Shown piece after piece: positions 22,152 to 33,393 of a stretch of 64,000 bases of DNA (its first letter is position 1; each line of letters begins with the position of its first letter). Origin of the DNA: Gentiana macrophylla (Eukaryota > Streptophyta > Magnoliopsida > Gentianales > Gentianaceae); NCBI GenBank assembly GCA_026214975.1, contig CM047808.1, forward strand, positions 56,632,583 through 56,696,582, read 5' to 3'. The translations under genes and the position numbers were made by a program. Under the pieces are notes generated by a model, which was given only the letters and a program-made list of their open reading frames with translations, had not been told where the DNA came from and did not search any database.

Positions 22152-23520
22152 ATGGCGGATCAACGGACATTGGCGCACTTTGCCATGCCATCTATTGTGA
22201 AAGTTAATCCTGCGGTCGTGATTCCCAAATCACGGCCGATAATTTCAACTCAAAACTTCTTTAATCAATCTGTGAGAGGTTCCACATTCCATGGATTTTC
22301 CATTGAGGACCCACGATCATATTCACTCATTTCTAGAATCGTGCGGGACTATTTTAATCAAAGGGGTCACCGAGGGCGCCTACGAAAATGAAACTTTTTC
22401 CCTTCTCACCGAAGGAGAAGCGAAAGAATGGTATAAATCCTTACCAATAATCCATTACTTCGTGGGAGGAGTTGGAGAAAGAATTCTTGAGCCAGTACTT
22501 TCCACCTGCAAAGACGGCTCATCTTCTGAATCAGATATTCACTTTTGTGCAATCCGAGAAGGAATCATTTTACGATGCATGGAAACGATTTAAGACTCTC
22601 TTGAGAAAGTGCCCCACCATGGGTCGGACAAACAAAGATTGATCAACACTTTCTACAATGGGTTTGACCGAATTGACTAAGGGATGGTGAATAGTTCTCA
22701 TGGGAGGTGCATTTCCTACGAGAAAGACACCTGATGAGGGATGGATGTTGTTTGAAGATATTGCAAAGTATAATTATGCCCCTACCTATGCAGGTGCGTC
22801 CAATCAGAAAAGCTCGACTGCAGGGAAGTATGAGGTAGATGAGACCACGTCTCTAAAAGCTCAGTTGGCCGCACTACAGAAGCAAGTGACAAAGAATGAA
22901 TGTTCAAAGTCTTGTGTGTGACAACCGCCATGGCCAAGGCCATCGTAGTAATCAATGCCAACTTGACCCGATCTCTCGTGTCAAAGCTGCTCAAAACAAT
23001 GTTGTTTGTCAAAATTATGATACCGTTGGGCACACATTCCATCAAGTGTCATCTATTGTTGCATTCGAGAGGAGGTGAATGCATTCAATTTTCAAAATTA
23101 TCGACCTTCGGTCGAAATCAAAACACTCAAGGGTTCAATTATAACCGAACCACCCTGGTTTCCGATGGAGTGACCCTTCCAGGCATCAAACCCCCATCGC
23201 CAGCAGGCCCTAGGCCTAATCAAAGCAATTTTCAATTCAACTCTCGACCGGCATGGAACACCAATCCACCGTAAATCAAGATCAAAATCAAAATCAAAAT
23301 CGAATCAATCATTTCGCATCTTGGCAAATGCATTAAGTACTCGACAAGTACAAACGGTGAGGAATTTGGAGGTGCAAATGGGACAACTTTCAGGCGACAA
23401 GCAAGTCGACCTCAAGGTCACCGCCGAGTTTTATCGAGAAGAACCCCGATGGGTTAACTTGGTCCGTAATGATCGAATCGTGCACCGATCCGTCATGCGC
23501 ACCATGGAGCTATGGTCGGG
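22152..23520 (+). pseudogene. gag: Ath-2 gag, frameshifted
   Basis: Gag forms the virus-like particle and binds element RNA. I chose the ATG at 22152 because it opens MADQRTLAHFAMPSIVKVNP, and Ath-3 Gag likewise opens MADQ. The capsid-like block is split over frames: GSTFHGFSIEDP to about 22390, LTEGEAKEWYKSLP from about 22405, then ESFYDAWKRFKTLLRKCPTM near 22563. GWMLFEDIAKYNYAPTY follows in the frame opened at 22700, then a coiled stretch LKAQLAALQKQVTK. A possible knuckle CDNRHGQGHRSNQC (22918-22959) has poor spacing. At least three frameshifts are needed to join these parts. Confidence 0.8.
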
Positions 23521-24069
23521 ATGAGTTGAATGCAATAAATCGAGGAGTGGGAAACGGTTGGCGGTCAGGCCAACCAGGGAATGAGTAGCCCCTCCTGCGA
23601 GCGAGACGCAGGGAGGGGGAAGATCTTTGTTCTCCTCGAAAAGATGTTGGGACTACTATTGATCCAAGTGAAAGAGAAAATTCAAGAAAAGGTGAAAGTT
23701 GAGAATTACGATGATAAAGAGAAGAATGCTTGAGAAGAAGTCGAAATCTAAGTTGTGTTCGGGAAGCATGTGAGGTGGAAGGATAGGGAAGACAAAGCAA
23801 TCAATGATAAGATGGCAAAGAAGCACTTTCTTGAGGAAGACTTTGTCGATCTCCCTTACCCACCTAACAAGAACAAGTCATCATTAACGATGATAAAGAA
23901 TATAAGAAGGTTATCGACTTGCTCAAGAATACTTGAGGCAAACATTCCATTAGTTGATCTTTTGATAGGAATGCCAAAGTATACAAAGTTTATAAAGGAC
24001 GCAGTGAGTTCGAAAAGAAGCTCCAAGAGCTCGAGCACATAGTATTGAATGGAGAATGCTCAAAGAATC

Positions 24070-24635
24070 AGCCAGACTAAACTTCCGTGAAGTGTCCCGA
24101 CCCTGGTAGATTTACGATTTACGTGTACTATTGGGAATGTGGGACTTCCACAATGTTTTGTGTGATTCGGGAGCATCAATCAATCGATGTCTACGCCAAT
24201 CTTCCAATCTCTTGGATTGGATCAATCTATTACGCTTAAACCTATTTCTCTTCAACTTGCCGATAGAAGTGTGAAATATGCAAGGGGAATTGTTAAGATG
24301 TATTGGTCAAGGTTAAGAACTTCATATACCCAAATGATTGGGTAATCATGGATATGACCAACGATAAGAAAACCCCTTGATCCTTGGAAGACCTTTTCTT
24401 GCAACCGCCCGTGCCTTACTAGATTCCCACAAAGGGCGAAGTGACCTTACATTTGGAGGATGAGAGTATAAAGTTCAATGTGGGCAATGCGTTGAAGCAC
24501 CCGTCCAAAGACACTTGTTTAGCTATTGAGGACGATTTCACCGATGAGTATGATAAACAAGTGTTCATGGGTAGTTGGGATGAGGAAGAATTCGATAAAC
24601 TATCTCAAGAACTTGGACTAATGAGGAGTGGATAA
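24070..24635 (+). pseudogene. Ath-2 protease region, frameshifted
   Basis: An aspartic protease cuts the polyprotein. The active-site sequence is preserved as nucleotides near 24160-24180 (GTGATTCGGGAGCATCAATC, reading DSGASI), but the frame shifts just after it. Conserved downstream blocks are readable piecewise: VKNFIYPNDWVIMDM (about 24313-24357), then DSHKGEVTLHLEDESIKF and EDDFTDEYDKQVF in the frame ending at 24635. Ath-3 has the same domain intact at 60695-61183. An active enzyme could not be made from the sequence as given. Confidence 0.75.
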
Positions 24636-24899
24636 AATTTTTAGAAGAGATTGACAAGGAAAGTTCGATTACCACGAGGTGGTAGGAAAGAAGATGAGGA
24701 GAGGCATGGTGATATGCCCAGATTTGCAAAAGGAGATGAGGCCCCTGTCTGGCGGGGAGGCCATGATGCTTCAGAGCCCTTATAATAAGCTTGGAGATCT
24801 AGAGCTTAAGGGAGATAAATTGAGACCAAGTGTGGAGAAGCCACCGTCGATTTAGTGTTGAAACCCTTGCCTCAACACTTGAAATACATTTTTCTCGAG

Positions 24900-26055
24900 G
24901 GACGGTGATAAGCTCCCTTTGATCATTTCATCTAAGTTAGAACCGAAGGAGGAAGAAAAGCTTATCAAAGTGTCGCAAGATAATATCCTCGCTTTGGTTG
25001 GCAAGTGGGAGATATTAAGGGATAAGCCCCGATATCTCTGTATGCATAAGATCGGGGACTGCTTGAGGATCGAAGAAGGTGCGACACCTCGAGAAAGGCT
25101 AAACCTCACATGCAGAAATCGTTAAGAAGGAAATCATCAAATTGCTTGACATGGGTATCATCTACCCAATAGCCGATAGTGAATGGGTGAGCCCCACTCG
25201 TGGTGGTGCCAAAGAAAGGAGGGATTACTATTGAAAAGAATGAAAAGGGGAAGAGATTGCCTTACGACAAGTCACCGGGTTATAGAGTTTGCATCGATCT
25301 ACGTAAGACTAAATGAGGTAACTCTAAAAGACCACTTTCCCTTGCCATTCATTGACCAGCTCCTTGAGAGGCTTAGTGGCAAGCAATTTTATTGTTTTTG
25401 GATGGCTATTCGGATACTTTCGATAGCTATCGACCCCAATCGATCAAGAAAAGACTACCTTCACTGTCCCTCCGGTACCTTCGCCACCGAAGGATGCCAT
25501 TTGGTCTCAGAACGCACCAGCTACATTTCAAAGATGTATGTCGGCTATCTTCAATGGTTTAGTGGAGAAGGTGATGGAAATTTTTATGGATGACTTCTCT
25601 ATTCGGGGGACAGCCACCACTTGTTTACACAATCTTGATAAAGTTCTGTCCCGGTGCATAGAAAGGACTTAGTCTTAAATTGGGAGAAGTGCCACCTAAT
25701 GGTGGAAGAAGGAATTGTTCTTGGACACAAGGTGTCCAAGGAAGGTATAGAGGTTGACAAAGCGAAGGTAAAAGCTATTGAAAAAATGATATACCCTAAA
25801 AATGTAAGAGAAGTAAGAGGATTCTTGGGTCATGTTGGATTCTATAGGCGGTTCATTAAAGACTTTTCTAAGATAGCCAAGCCTTTGTCAACTCTCTTAA
25901 GAGAGGATGTGAAATTTGTTTTCACCCACGAGTGTGAAAGAGCTTTTAAAGAATTAAAAGACAAGTTGATTACCTCGCCAATTCTTATAGCACTGACCGA
26001 AAGCTCCTTCGAGCTTATGTGTGATGCTTCTAATTATGCAATGGAGCGGTGCTAG
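24900..26055 (+). pseudogene. Ath-2 reverse transcriptase and RNase H start, frameshifted
   Basis: RT copies element RNA into DNA. In order: a linker frame to 25125, KDHFPLPFIDQLLERLSGKQ (in the frame 25183-25593), the catalytic block read FMDD at 25583-25594 in another frame, then an unbroken stretch from 25654 ([48 protein letters not shown]) ending at a stop at 26055 inside RNase H. FMDD replaces YxDD as in other Athila elements. At least four frame changes occur in 1.1 kb, many more than in the integrase that follows. Confidence 0.82.
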
Positions 26056-26146
26056 GTCGAGAGTGGACGGCAGTTCCAACCTATCTACTACGCTAGTCAC
26101 ACTTTAAACCCAAAGACAAGTAAATTATGCAACAACCGAGAAGGAG

Positions 26147-27613
26147 TTGTTGGCGATGAGTTTTGCCATGGATAAATTTAGAAGCTATTTGCTTGGGTCG
26201 GAAGTCACGATGCGGATGTACCATTCTGCGTTGAAATATCTGTTAAACAAGGCTGATGCCAAGCCTCGTTTGTTGAGATGGATCTTGATTTTACAAGAGT
26301 TTGATGTTCATATCCGGGACAAGAAAGGTAGCGAGAATGTGGTAGCTGATCACATGTCTCGGCTGACCGATGATCCTCAGGTAGAGTCGGATGAAATTGG
26401 AATTGATTTTCCAACTGAGCAACTCATGACCATTGATGCGTGCGAGGTTACTCCTGCCCGTACTGAAAAAGGTTCTCCTTGGTTTGCACCTTTTGCAAAC
26501 TTCTTGAGCGGCAGATATCTGGACCCTGACCTGACATATCAGCAAAAGAAGAAATTCTTTTCGGATTTGAACTATTATGTGTGGGACGACCCTATTCTCT
26601 TCAAGCGTTGCATGGATGGATTACTCCGTAGGTGTGTCCCTGAGTTCGAGCAGAGGGACATTATGGAGCAATGCCATGACGGACCTGTGGGAGGTCATTA
26701 TGGAGTTGGGAAGACTGCTGCGAAGATTTTTCAGTCCGGTTTCTACTGGCCGACAATTTTTAAGGATACAGAGAGTTTTGTAAAAGGTTGTGACCGGTGC
26801 CAGCGCACCGGTAAACTTTCTCGGCGAATGGACATGCCCCTACACCCCATTCAACAATGTGAGGTTTTTGACGTATGGGGTATTGACTTCATGGGACCGT
26901 TTCCATCCTCGTATGGGAACAAGTACATTCTGGTCTGCGTTGACTACGTGTCAAAATGGGTAGAGGCAATAGCAACACCGCGGAACGACCACAAGGTGGT
27001 CAAGAGCTTCCTGAGGAAAAACATTTTTACACGGTTTGGTTGTCCACGAGCTCTCATCAGTGACGAGGGAACTCACTTCTGCAATACTCCATTAGAAAAG
27101 ATTTTAGAACGATATGGGGTGAAACACAAAACTGCTACCCCTTATCACCCTCAGACGAGTGGACAAGTTGAAGTAAGTAACCGAAGCCTGAAAAGCATTC
27201 TTGAGAAGACGGTGAACTCTCATAGGACAGACTGGAGCCAGAAACTGGATGATGTACTCTGGGCCTACAGGACAGCTTTCAAAACTCCTATCGGCACATC
27301 TCCGTTTCAGATGGTTTATGGTAAGGCCTGCCACCTGCCAATCGAGCTTGAGCACAGAGCATTCTGGGCTATTAAATTCTTGAACTTCGACAGCCAGTTA
27401 TGCAGAGAAAAGCGATTGTTGCAGTTGCAGGAGCTTGATGAGTTCAGACTCCAGGCCTACGAGAGCTCAAGAATCGAAGAGAAAGGACTAAACTTCTTCA
27501 CGACAAGAAAATCAAGCATAGAGAATTCAAAGAGGGCGAATGGGTTTTACTATATAATACCAGGTTACATCTGTTTCCTGGTAAGCTACGCACCCGTTGG
27601 TCCGCTCCTTTGA
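26147..27613 (+). CDS. Ath-2 RNase H C-terminus and integrase (488 codons open)
   Basis: This is the longest open frame in the window. Residues 1-71 are the RNase H end ([10 protein letters not shown], ending VVADHMSRL). Integrase follows with a zinc-binding H177-x6-H184-x30-C215-x2-C218 motif and the catalytic triad D247, D306, E342 (DD35E spacing), as required to insert element DNA. The ATG used here is internal to Pol and is not a true start: RNase H is cut off by the break at 26055. Near 27490 the frame is lost. The C-terminal block [20 protein letters not shown] lies in the next frame to about 27720. The intact catalytic core beside a heavily broken RT is notable. Confidence 0.9.
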   Translation: MLAMSFAMDKFRSYLLGSEVTMRMYHSALKYLLNKADAKPRLLRWILILQEFDVHIRDKKGSENVVADHMSRLTDDPQVESDEIGIDFPTEQLMTIDACEVTPARTEKGSPWFAPFANFLSGRYLDPDLTYQQKKKFFSDLNYYVWDDPILFKRCMDGLLRRCVPEFEQRDIMEQCHDGPVGGHYGVGKTAAKIFQSGFYWPTIFKDTESFVKGCDRCQRTGKLSRRMDMPLHPIQQCEVFDVWGIDFMGPFPSSYGNKYILVCVDYVSKWVEAIATPRNDHKVVKSFLRKNIFTRFGCPRALISDEGTHFCNTPLEKILERYGVKHKTATPYHPQTSGQVEVSNRSLKSILEKTVNSHRTDWSQKLDDVLWAYRTAFKTPIGTSPFQMVYGKACHLPIELEHRAFWAIKFLNFDSQLCREKRLLQLQELDEFRLQAYESSRIEEKGLNFFTTRKSSIENSKRANGFYYIIPGYICFLVSYAPVGPLL

Positions 27614-28072
27614 AATTTCTCGAGTTTTCCCTAGTGGAGCCGTCGAATTGAAAAATAAGCGGGGAGAGTTGTTCGAGTGAATGGTCATCGGTTGAAACAC
27701 TATATTGGTCAACAAAAGGAACGACCCGGTGGTTTTCCATCTAAACGACGTCCCTAGTCAAGACAACTCCGATCTTTTGGAACCCGATGATTTACGCCTC
27801 TGTGAATTCTTTGATGATATTGTGATTACTCGATGATACACCTCGGCTTGTGGAACTCAAAACCTAAAAAGAAGAAGAGAAGAATCATAGGAACTAAGTG
27901 GATACTGAAGTTTCTTGATATGGCCAATACGTTGGCGAGACTTTGTTTTTGTGGGATCCATACTATTGACCCCGAGGAAATCAAGAATGATTCCGGAAAG
28001 AGGCCTCACTGGCCTGACCCGGGTTGAAAATTTTTGGGTTGTCGAGCAAACGACATTAACCAAAAGCGCTAC

Positions 28073-28086
28073 CGGGAGGCAACCCG
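28073..28086 (+). other. Hairpin A (AGGCAA loop) after Ath-2 integrase
   Basis: Arms CGGG and CCCG enclose AGGCAA, preceded by AAAAGCGCTAC. Ath-3 has AGAGCGCTC then CTAGG, AGGCAA, CCTAG at the same place, so the loop is kept while the arms change together. Confidence 0.55.
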
Positions 28087-28842
28087 TTTTAAAAAAAAAA
28101 CAAAAAAACAAAAAAAAAAAAAAAAACAAAACTCTACATTTTGCATTATACTTTACTCATACTTTGGATAATAGTTTTCAAATACTTGAATTGATTTTCA
28201 TTTTGTTTCACCAAGTCTCGGGATGAATGTTTGAATGTCATTTAAAGGGAACGATTAGAGGTTATCCGAAAATCCCGAGGAGTACAAAGAAAAATTCAAA
28301 TGCATCATTTCTTAGATTTAGGTTGTTAGAACAATTTGAAATAACCTTGAGGATCTGGGTATAAAAGACTCATAGTTAATACTTTGTCACATATTTCATA
28401 TCATGACCTAGTCTGCTTTAAATTTTCAAATAATGTGTGACATGTATTAATTCAACTACTATGCAACTAAGGAATAGGACATTCAAAGTGACCGAGTTGA
28501 AATTTTATTGTCTAGTCGAGCTCCCGACTATAATTAAGCCCTACTAGGACGGTAACCTAGATATCTTTTCCTTTTTTCTGCAGAGTTTATTTCTGCCTTT
28601 TATTCCATGATGTTGCCTTGTCTATCATCTTTTGTGCCCCTATCCCCGAGGTACGCGTCTTGTTTTCCCATGATGTGCGTGATATTTGCGATAGCAATTG
28701 TGAGTTTCAGATGATGCCGCTTTTCCGTGGATGGTCCACGCCTCTTTGCTTTCATCGAGCATTTCGAGTCGATTCTAGTCCACTTCCGAATTGCCACTTT
28801 CAACCACAATCGCCTAAGTGTTCTTTTTCTTTTTACATTATG

Positions 28843-28883
28843 CACAACTTGAGGACATGTTGTGATTTAAGTGTGGGGGAGGG
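28843..28883 (+). other. Hairpin B plus internal polypurine tract of Ath-2
   Basis: CACAACTTG (28843-28851) pairs with CATGTTGTG (28856-28864) with one mismatch around the loop AGGA. AAGTGTGGGGGAGGG follows at 28869-28883, about 1.1 kb before the matching tract at the 3' LTR. Confidence 0.6.
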
Positions 28884-29405
28884 ATCGGTTTATGTGTATC
28901 TACCATTTGCTTAAATTATTTTGATTCTATGCTAAATGGGCTAAATTTTCAAATTTTTGTTTAGTCCCGAGTAAACAATGCATATCTTTGTTCGGTTTTA
29001 TAGTCATTAATGCTATATTCCGTATGTTCGATAAGTTAGTTGTTTCACCCAATATATTTTTCACGAGCCATAGTGAATGATGAGCTAAATTATAAAGCTA
29101 TACCCCTTTTTGATTAGTGATTTTTGATTATCTTATAAGTCATGTGCTTAGTTGCTAACGCACGCGTATCGTGAGAATTATGATAGTTTGTGTTTATAGC
29201 CGAGTATGATATATTGTGAATATCTCGAACGCTTGAATGTGATAAGTGAAACATAACTAATGTTCTTGCACAATAATTAACAAATAAATCATTGCTTGAG
29301 GTGTTATGCTCAAGAGTTTGAATTGCTTTTAGCATGTTAACCACCGCCTGCGTAAATCTCGAAAAAGTAATCAATTGTGTGTGTCGAAAGTCGGTCGATG
29401 ATTTG

Positions 29406-29529
29406 AGTGCGGTAGGGCATTATCTCGAAATGTCCTATACCACTATGATGACCAAAGCTCACGACAATCGATAAAAAGTCGCCTTATGATTTGAGTAGAT
29501 AGGGATTATCTCAAATTTCCTATTCTAGT
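29406..29529 (+). other. Two consecutive conserved stem-loops (C1, C2) of Ath-2
   Basis: C1 (29406-29444) has inner arms TAGGGCATT and AATGTCCTA around ATCTCGA and outer arms AGTG and CACT. C2 (29494-29529) is shorter and imperfect (TAGGGATT with AATTTCCTA). They correspond to 12472-12594 in LARD and 55866-55992 in Ath-3. Confidence 0.65.
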
Positions 29530-29963
29530 ATGACGGGCAAAAGCTCATTCGATGTGTGTTGAAAAAAAAAAAAGTGAAATAAAAAAATCGAAAAAAATTT
29601 ATTATTATGAATAAGTTAAGGACTTAGTTATCGTTATACCTTATCCCAGTATAATGTGATGATATATTTGTAGGATTATCCTCTGAGTATATCGAATGGC
29701 CCTAGATATATTCTATCATTCTTTTCGTGATATGTCACGCTTTGTAGGGTACATCTTATAAGTATCATTATTACTAGTTTGAAGGGGTATTAGCTAGTTT
29801 GCTTTGAATTTTTCAAGTTTGGACTTAGTGGAAGTTTTCTATGGCTATGCACACACATCGTGGTGAACCTCTGATTTATTGAGTATATGTTGTATTTGGC
29901 TTGAGGTGTCTATCTTTTTCGAGCCTTGATTCTTGTTTTGTTTTGCTCGGACGAGCAAAAGCT

Positions 29964-29977
29964 AAGTGTGGGGGAGT
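29964..29977 (+). other. 3' polypurine tract of Ath-2
   Basis: AAGTGTGGGGGAGT lies immediately before the TGTTTAGG of the 3' LTR and is identical to the LARD tract. Confidence 0.92.
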
Positions 29978-31703
29978 TGTTTAGGGTGATTTTATACGAT
30001 TTCTAATGTTATATTTTATAACAATTTCCTCCATATTCGTATAATTTGCATAGAAATCAAGGGTTTAATCGAATTATTGAGCAAATGAGTTTTAAAAGTG
30101 GTTAAGTGCAAATTTGTGTTAATTATGTGGTTTCATTGATAAAAATCTTTGAATATGAGATGTTACATTTTGCACGATGTTATCATGAATGTAGGTACGC
30201 TTGCATGTTAAATGAGGAGCTTAAACGAAGATCAGATGAAGATTAAGAAGAAAGCTCGATTCGAATAAAGAAAGCTCGATTCGATTCGGCCCAAACTTGG
30301 TGACCAAGGTTTGCAAAATATCACATGTAACAATATGTTTTGAGGTCTAAAAGATGGATTTTGAAGAAGATGCCACGAGCTAACGAGTTTAACGGATCAT
30401 TTTTCCTACGAGCTTTTACCGTAATCTGTTTTCGACGGATTTTGACCCGACTTAGAGGCATTTTCAGGGAAGAGTTCTTGACGAAAGTTGTAGATACTAA
30501 AATGAGCTTTCCAACGCATTTTGAATCACGTCAATCGGAGGTCTACAACTCAAGTTATGATTTTTTTACCGAATCACTGGAATTACGGACGAACCGGAGA
30601 TATTTTGGCCAAGTTTGATGCATGTTACTCCATGTGCTCCTTAATGATGATGATGATGAGTCATAACAAACTCCACATGCTATTTTAGTGACTCCTCACC
30701 TTCACATGCAAAGTCATTATCACCTCCCACATGCTTATAACAAACTTGAGAATATTCCTTAGCATATTCTCCCAAAAATATCTCCTCAACTACAACCTCT
30801 CCTTATACACCTCCCTCAACTCTCCCTATAAGAACTCCCTCATTTCCATACATAAAAGCGCCCTCCTTGGTCACTTTTGGCCATGCTTTTACTTTTCCGT
30901 CTTTTATGTAAATACTCTGTGGCGTTATGCCGAGAATAAATTAGAATAGTAATCTTGTTGTAATCTTTGAGCTACGGCCCGATTCTCAAATCATAATCGA
31001 GGATGATTGGCTAAGGTCTCTAAGCTAGAACCACCTTTGTGAAGCCACCATCACCGGAATAAACAAGGATTTCGTTTTCATTTGTTCTAGTGAGTTTCTT
31101 GTTCTTACTTCATGTTTGAATTGTTTATGTGCAATTTGTATGATCTATACTTATGTTGCATGCTAATCGAATTTAGATACGATAGTTGATAAATTCGTAG
31201 ATTACCGTGAAGGAGAATGATAATATTCTTCCAACATACGTAAGTTGAGGGTGAATGTTGTCAGATTAGGATTTATATCCATATCTTTGATCCGTAAATG
31301 CTTTAGTTGTACCGAGAGTGGTGAACTAATTAAAAGGCGATGAACCGAAAGGGAAAATGCCTCCTTAGCGAATAATAATCCAAGAACTTACGAATGAATA
31401 TGTGTCTTTCTTGTTATTTTCGGTGGGGTGGTGGATCATCGGTGCGTTCTAGTTGTTTTAAATTATAAATTTTTATTATCGTAGTTTTATTTATTTTCAC
31501 GCTTGCTACCTTAGTTTGTTAATTGAAAATCCGAGATCATAATCATCAACTTTATAAAAGAAATCGAAGGCAAAAACTCTTTTTCGCACAAGTCCTGCGG
31601 ATACGATCCGGTTTCACCACTATAGCCGCGAGCCTTCGCACTTGGGTGACATCGGTTTTATTTTATTACTTGTTATCTTTTGCTTTGCATAAAACCGCTA
31701 ACA
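29978..31703 (+). repeat. 3' LTR of Ath-2
   Basis: This is the direct repeat of 19795-21522, ending AACCGCTAACA before the TSD TCAAG. Typical differences from the 5' copy are GATCAGATG against GATCGATG and GTCAGATT against GTCGATT. Confidence 0.93.
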
Positions 31704-32851
31704 TCAAGCCTCCAAACGTGCGTTTGGACCGCTTTTTCGCATTTTTCCCCACCTATAAATACCCCCCTTAGACTATTTCTTACATCATCAAGCTTTTCTT
31801 AGCAAAACTCTACCCATTTCCTTGCTCGAATTTTGTAATAGCTTAGAATACTCTCTCTTAGTGTAAATCAACAACATCTTAGCTTAATCTTTCCATTTCT
31901 TAGCTTAGATTTTCATTCCAAACACTAAGAGACCACCTTTAATTACTTTTTATTTTGTACTTTTTGGATCTCAACTCAATTTACGTAATTTTATGGTATA
32001 TTTCTCTTCTCTTTTACTGTTATGGCTTTTATTTATCGCTTTATGTATGTTTTGATTAGTATAATGAGTAACTAATCCTTTTCATAGTCGAATCATGTGA
32101 AATTTGGTGAAATCACCCTTTGGGTGATGAAATTGGGAGTGGGTAGTGCTTTTAATGTTGTATCTTGCATATTTCACGCCTTAGAACTTGTTATAACGGA
32201 TTTGGGCTAGATTGATCACCTAGGTCAAAATCACACACATCACTCTTGAGAGTTGTTCGATGGAGGGTGTGGGAAAAGGGTTCTAGGATCGCATTGTAGT
32301 GCGAGGTTACTCGTTTTTAACGTTTAAACGGCTCTCGTGCATGATTGTCTTGTGAATGAATCTCTCTTAGGGAAGGTTAGTTGACTTGGCATAAGGTGTT
32401 GGGAGAGAGTTGTTCAGACCTTAGCACCGGGATTAGGAGCACGTACCCGCGGAATTGAATGTAAGAGTTCGTTTGTTTAATGCACACTCCCGGTTTTGTC
32501 AATCCTTGGGGTGAAACTAGCTATTTTGATCATGGTTCGGCTATGTCCCTTTATCTATCTTTAAAACCGAGTATTTTAATCTTCTTTCTTTCTATTCTAT
32601 CCGCAAACTTGTTAGTATAGATCACTTTAGTGTCGTTGTAGTTACAAATACTTTGAAATCATTGATCACCTAGACTAAGCATTACGTTCACTTTGGTACT
32701 TTCAAACAAGATTCCTTTGGGTTCAACCTCGTACTCCTGTAGCTATTCTAGCAATCGACCCGGTACACTGCCGGTTAGAGAGTTAGTTTACCCACGGTTT
32801 CGAGTCTTTCTAAATTGTTTTTGTTGGGTGGATTTTAGCTCAATCACAGAC

Positions 32852-33393
32852 CGTCAATAGTGTTCAAATATGAGTTCCCAAGCCCATCGGTGACTGGAAT
32901 GTTGAAGATCGAAAAAGAGCTAATCTCAACAAACATCAGAGTTATTTCAGTGAAGCAACTGAGTCAAGTTGTCAAGGACTGATATTTTAGATTGTGAAGC
33001 TGAGGGTTCAGTCATGGACAATCAATCGTTATTGTAATGGTGTAAAAAAAGACATTAGTGAATTCCTCCTGTATCATAGGAGAACAGAGGACTAAAAGAT
33101 TGCACCACCCTAACCTACTATAAATTTCCGAGCTTTCACTTTTTGTATTTTACTTTCCTACGCTTTGTATTCCTAGTATTTATTTTCAGCAGCATAGTAT
33201 AACTCACATGAACTTGTATTACTCTAAGTAACTTATTTGAATTTGAGAAACACTTTTTATACAGACTTTTTATGCTGCATAGAACTCATGTGAAATCTGT
33301 TAAACTATTTCCAGTTAAGTTAACAAGTTCATTCAACCCCCCAACCCCCCTCCTCCCCTCTTAACTTGTTCAAGGTTTTTCATGTGACCAACA
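32852..33393 (+). pseudogene. SIRE-like gag remnant joined to an LTR 3' end, copy A
   Basis: After the gypsy LTR, gag continues with VPKP..DWNVEDRKRA and then changes at about 32940 into sequence matching the 3' half of a related LTR (for example GTGAATTCCTCCTGTATCAT, compare 53260). It ends in a polypyrimidine run and CATGTGACCAACA at 33393. This is an internal deletion fusing gag to the 3' LTR. Copy B has the same join, so the deletion is older than the duplication. Confidence 0.65.

Larger units (their letters stand above)
27740..29963 (+). other. Ath-2 3' noncoding region
   Basis: About 2.2 kb without credible coding lie between integrase and the 3' polypurine tract. They hold an AGGCAA-loop hairpin (28073), an A-rich tract (28087-28126), a GAGGA-type hairpin with a purine run (28843), and two stem-loops (29406-29529). 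LARD shares the second half of this region. I saw no env-like frame. Confidence 0.7.
19795..31703 (+). mobile_element. Ath-2: full-length Athila-type Ty3/gypsy element, TSD TCAAG
   Basis: The 11.9-kb element has LTRs of 1728 and 1726 bp, a tRNA-Asp primer site, gag-protease-RT-RNase H-integrase in gypsy order, and a 2.2-kb noncoding 3' region ending in a polypurine tract. The TSD TCAAG is at 19790-19794 and 31704-31708. LTR differences are few, so the insertion is young, yet gag and RT contain several frameshifts. Many LTR differences are CAG in one copy and CG in the other, so some breaks may be consensus errors. Confidence 0.95.
19204..32846 (+). mobile_element. Solo LTR of a gypsy element, TSD CAGAC, split by Ath-2
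   Basis: It runs from TGATGGGAGTCAAC to TTAGCTCAATCA and is flanked by CAGAC (19199-19203 and 32847-32851). The uninterrupted unit B reads CATGCAGACCGTCAATAG, which is exactly the empty site. Without Ath-2 and one TSD copy it is about 1.73 kb with no internal domain. The 3' part has a TATA box (TATAAAT, 31754-31760) and ends with an AATCGACCCGG..GCCGGTTAGAG block typical of gypsy LTRs. Confidence 0.88.
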
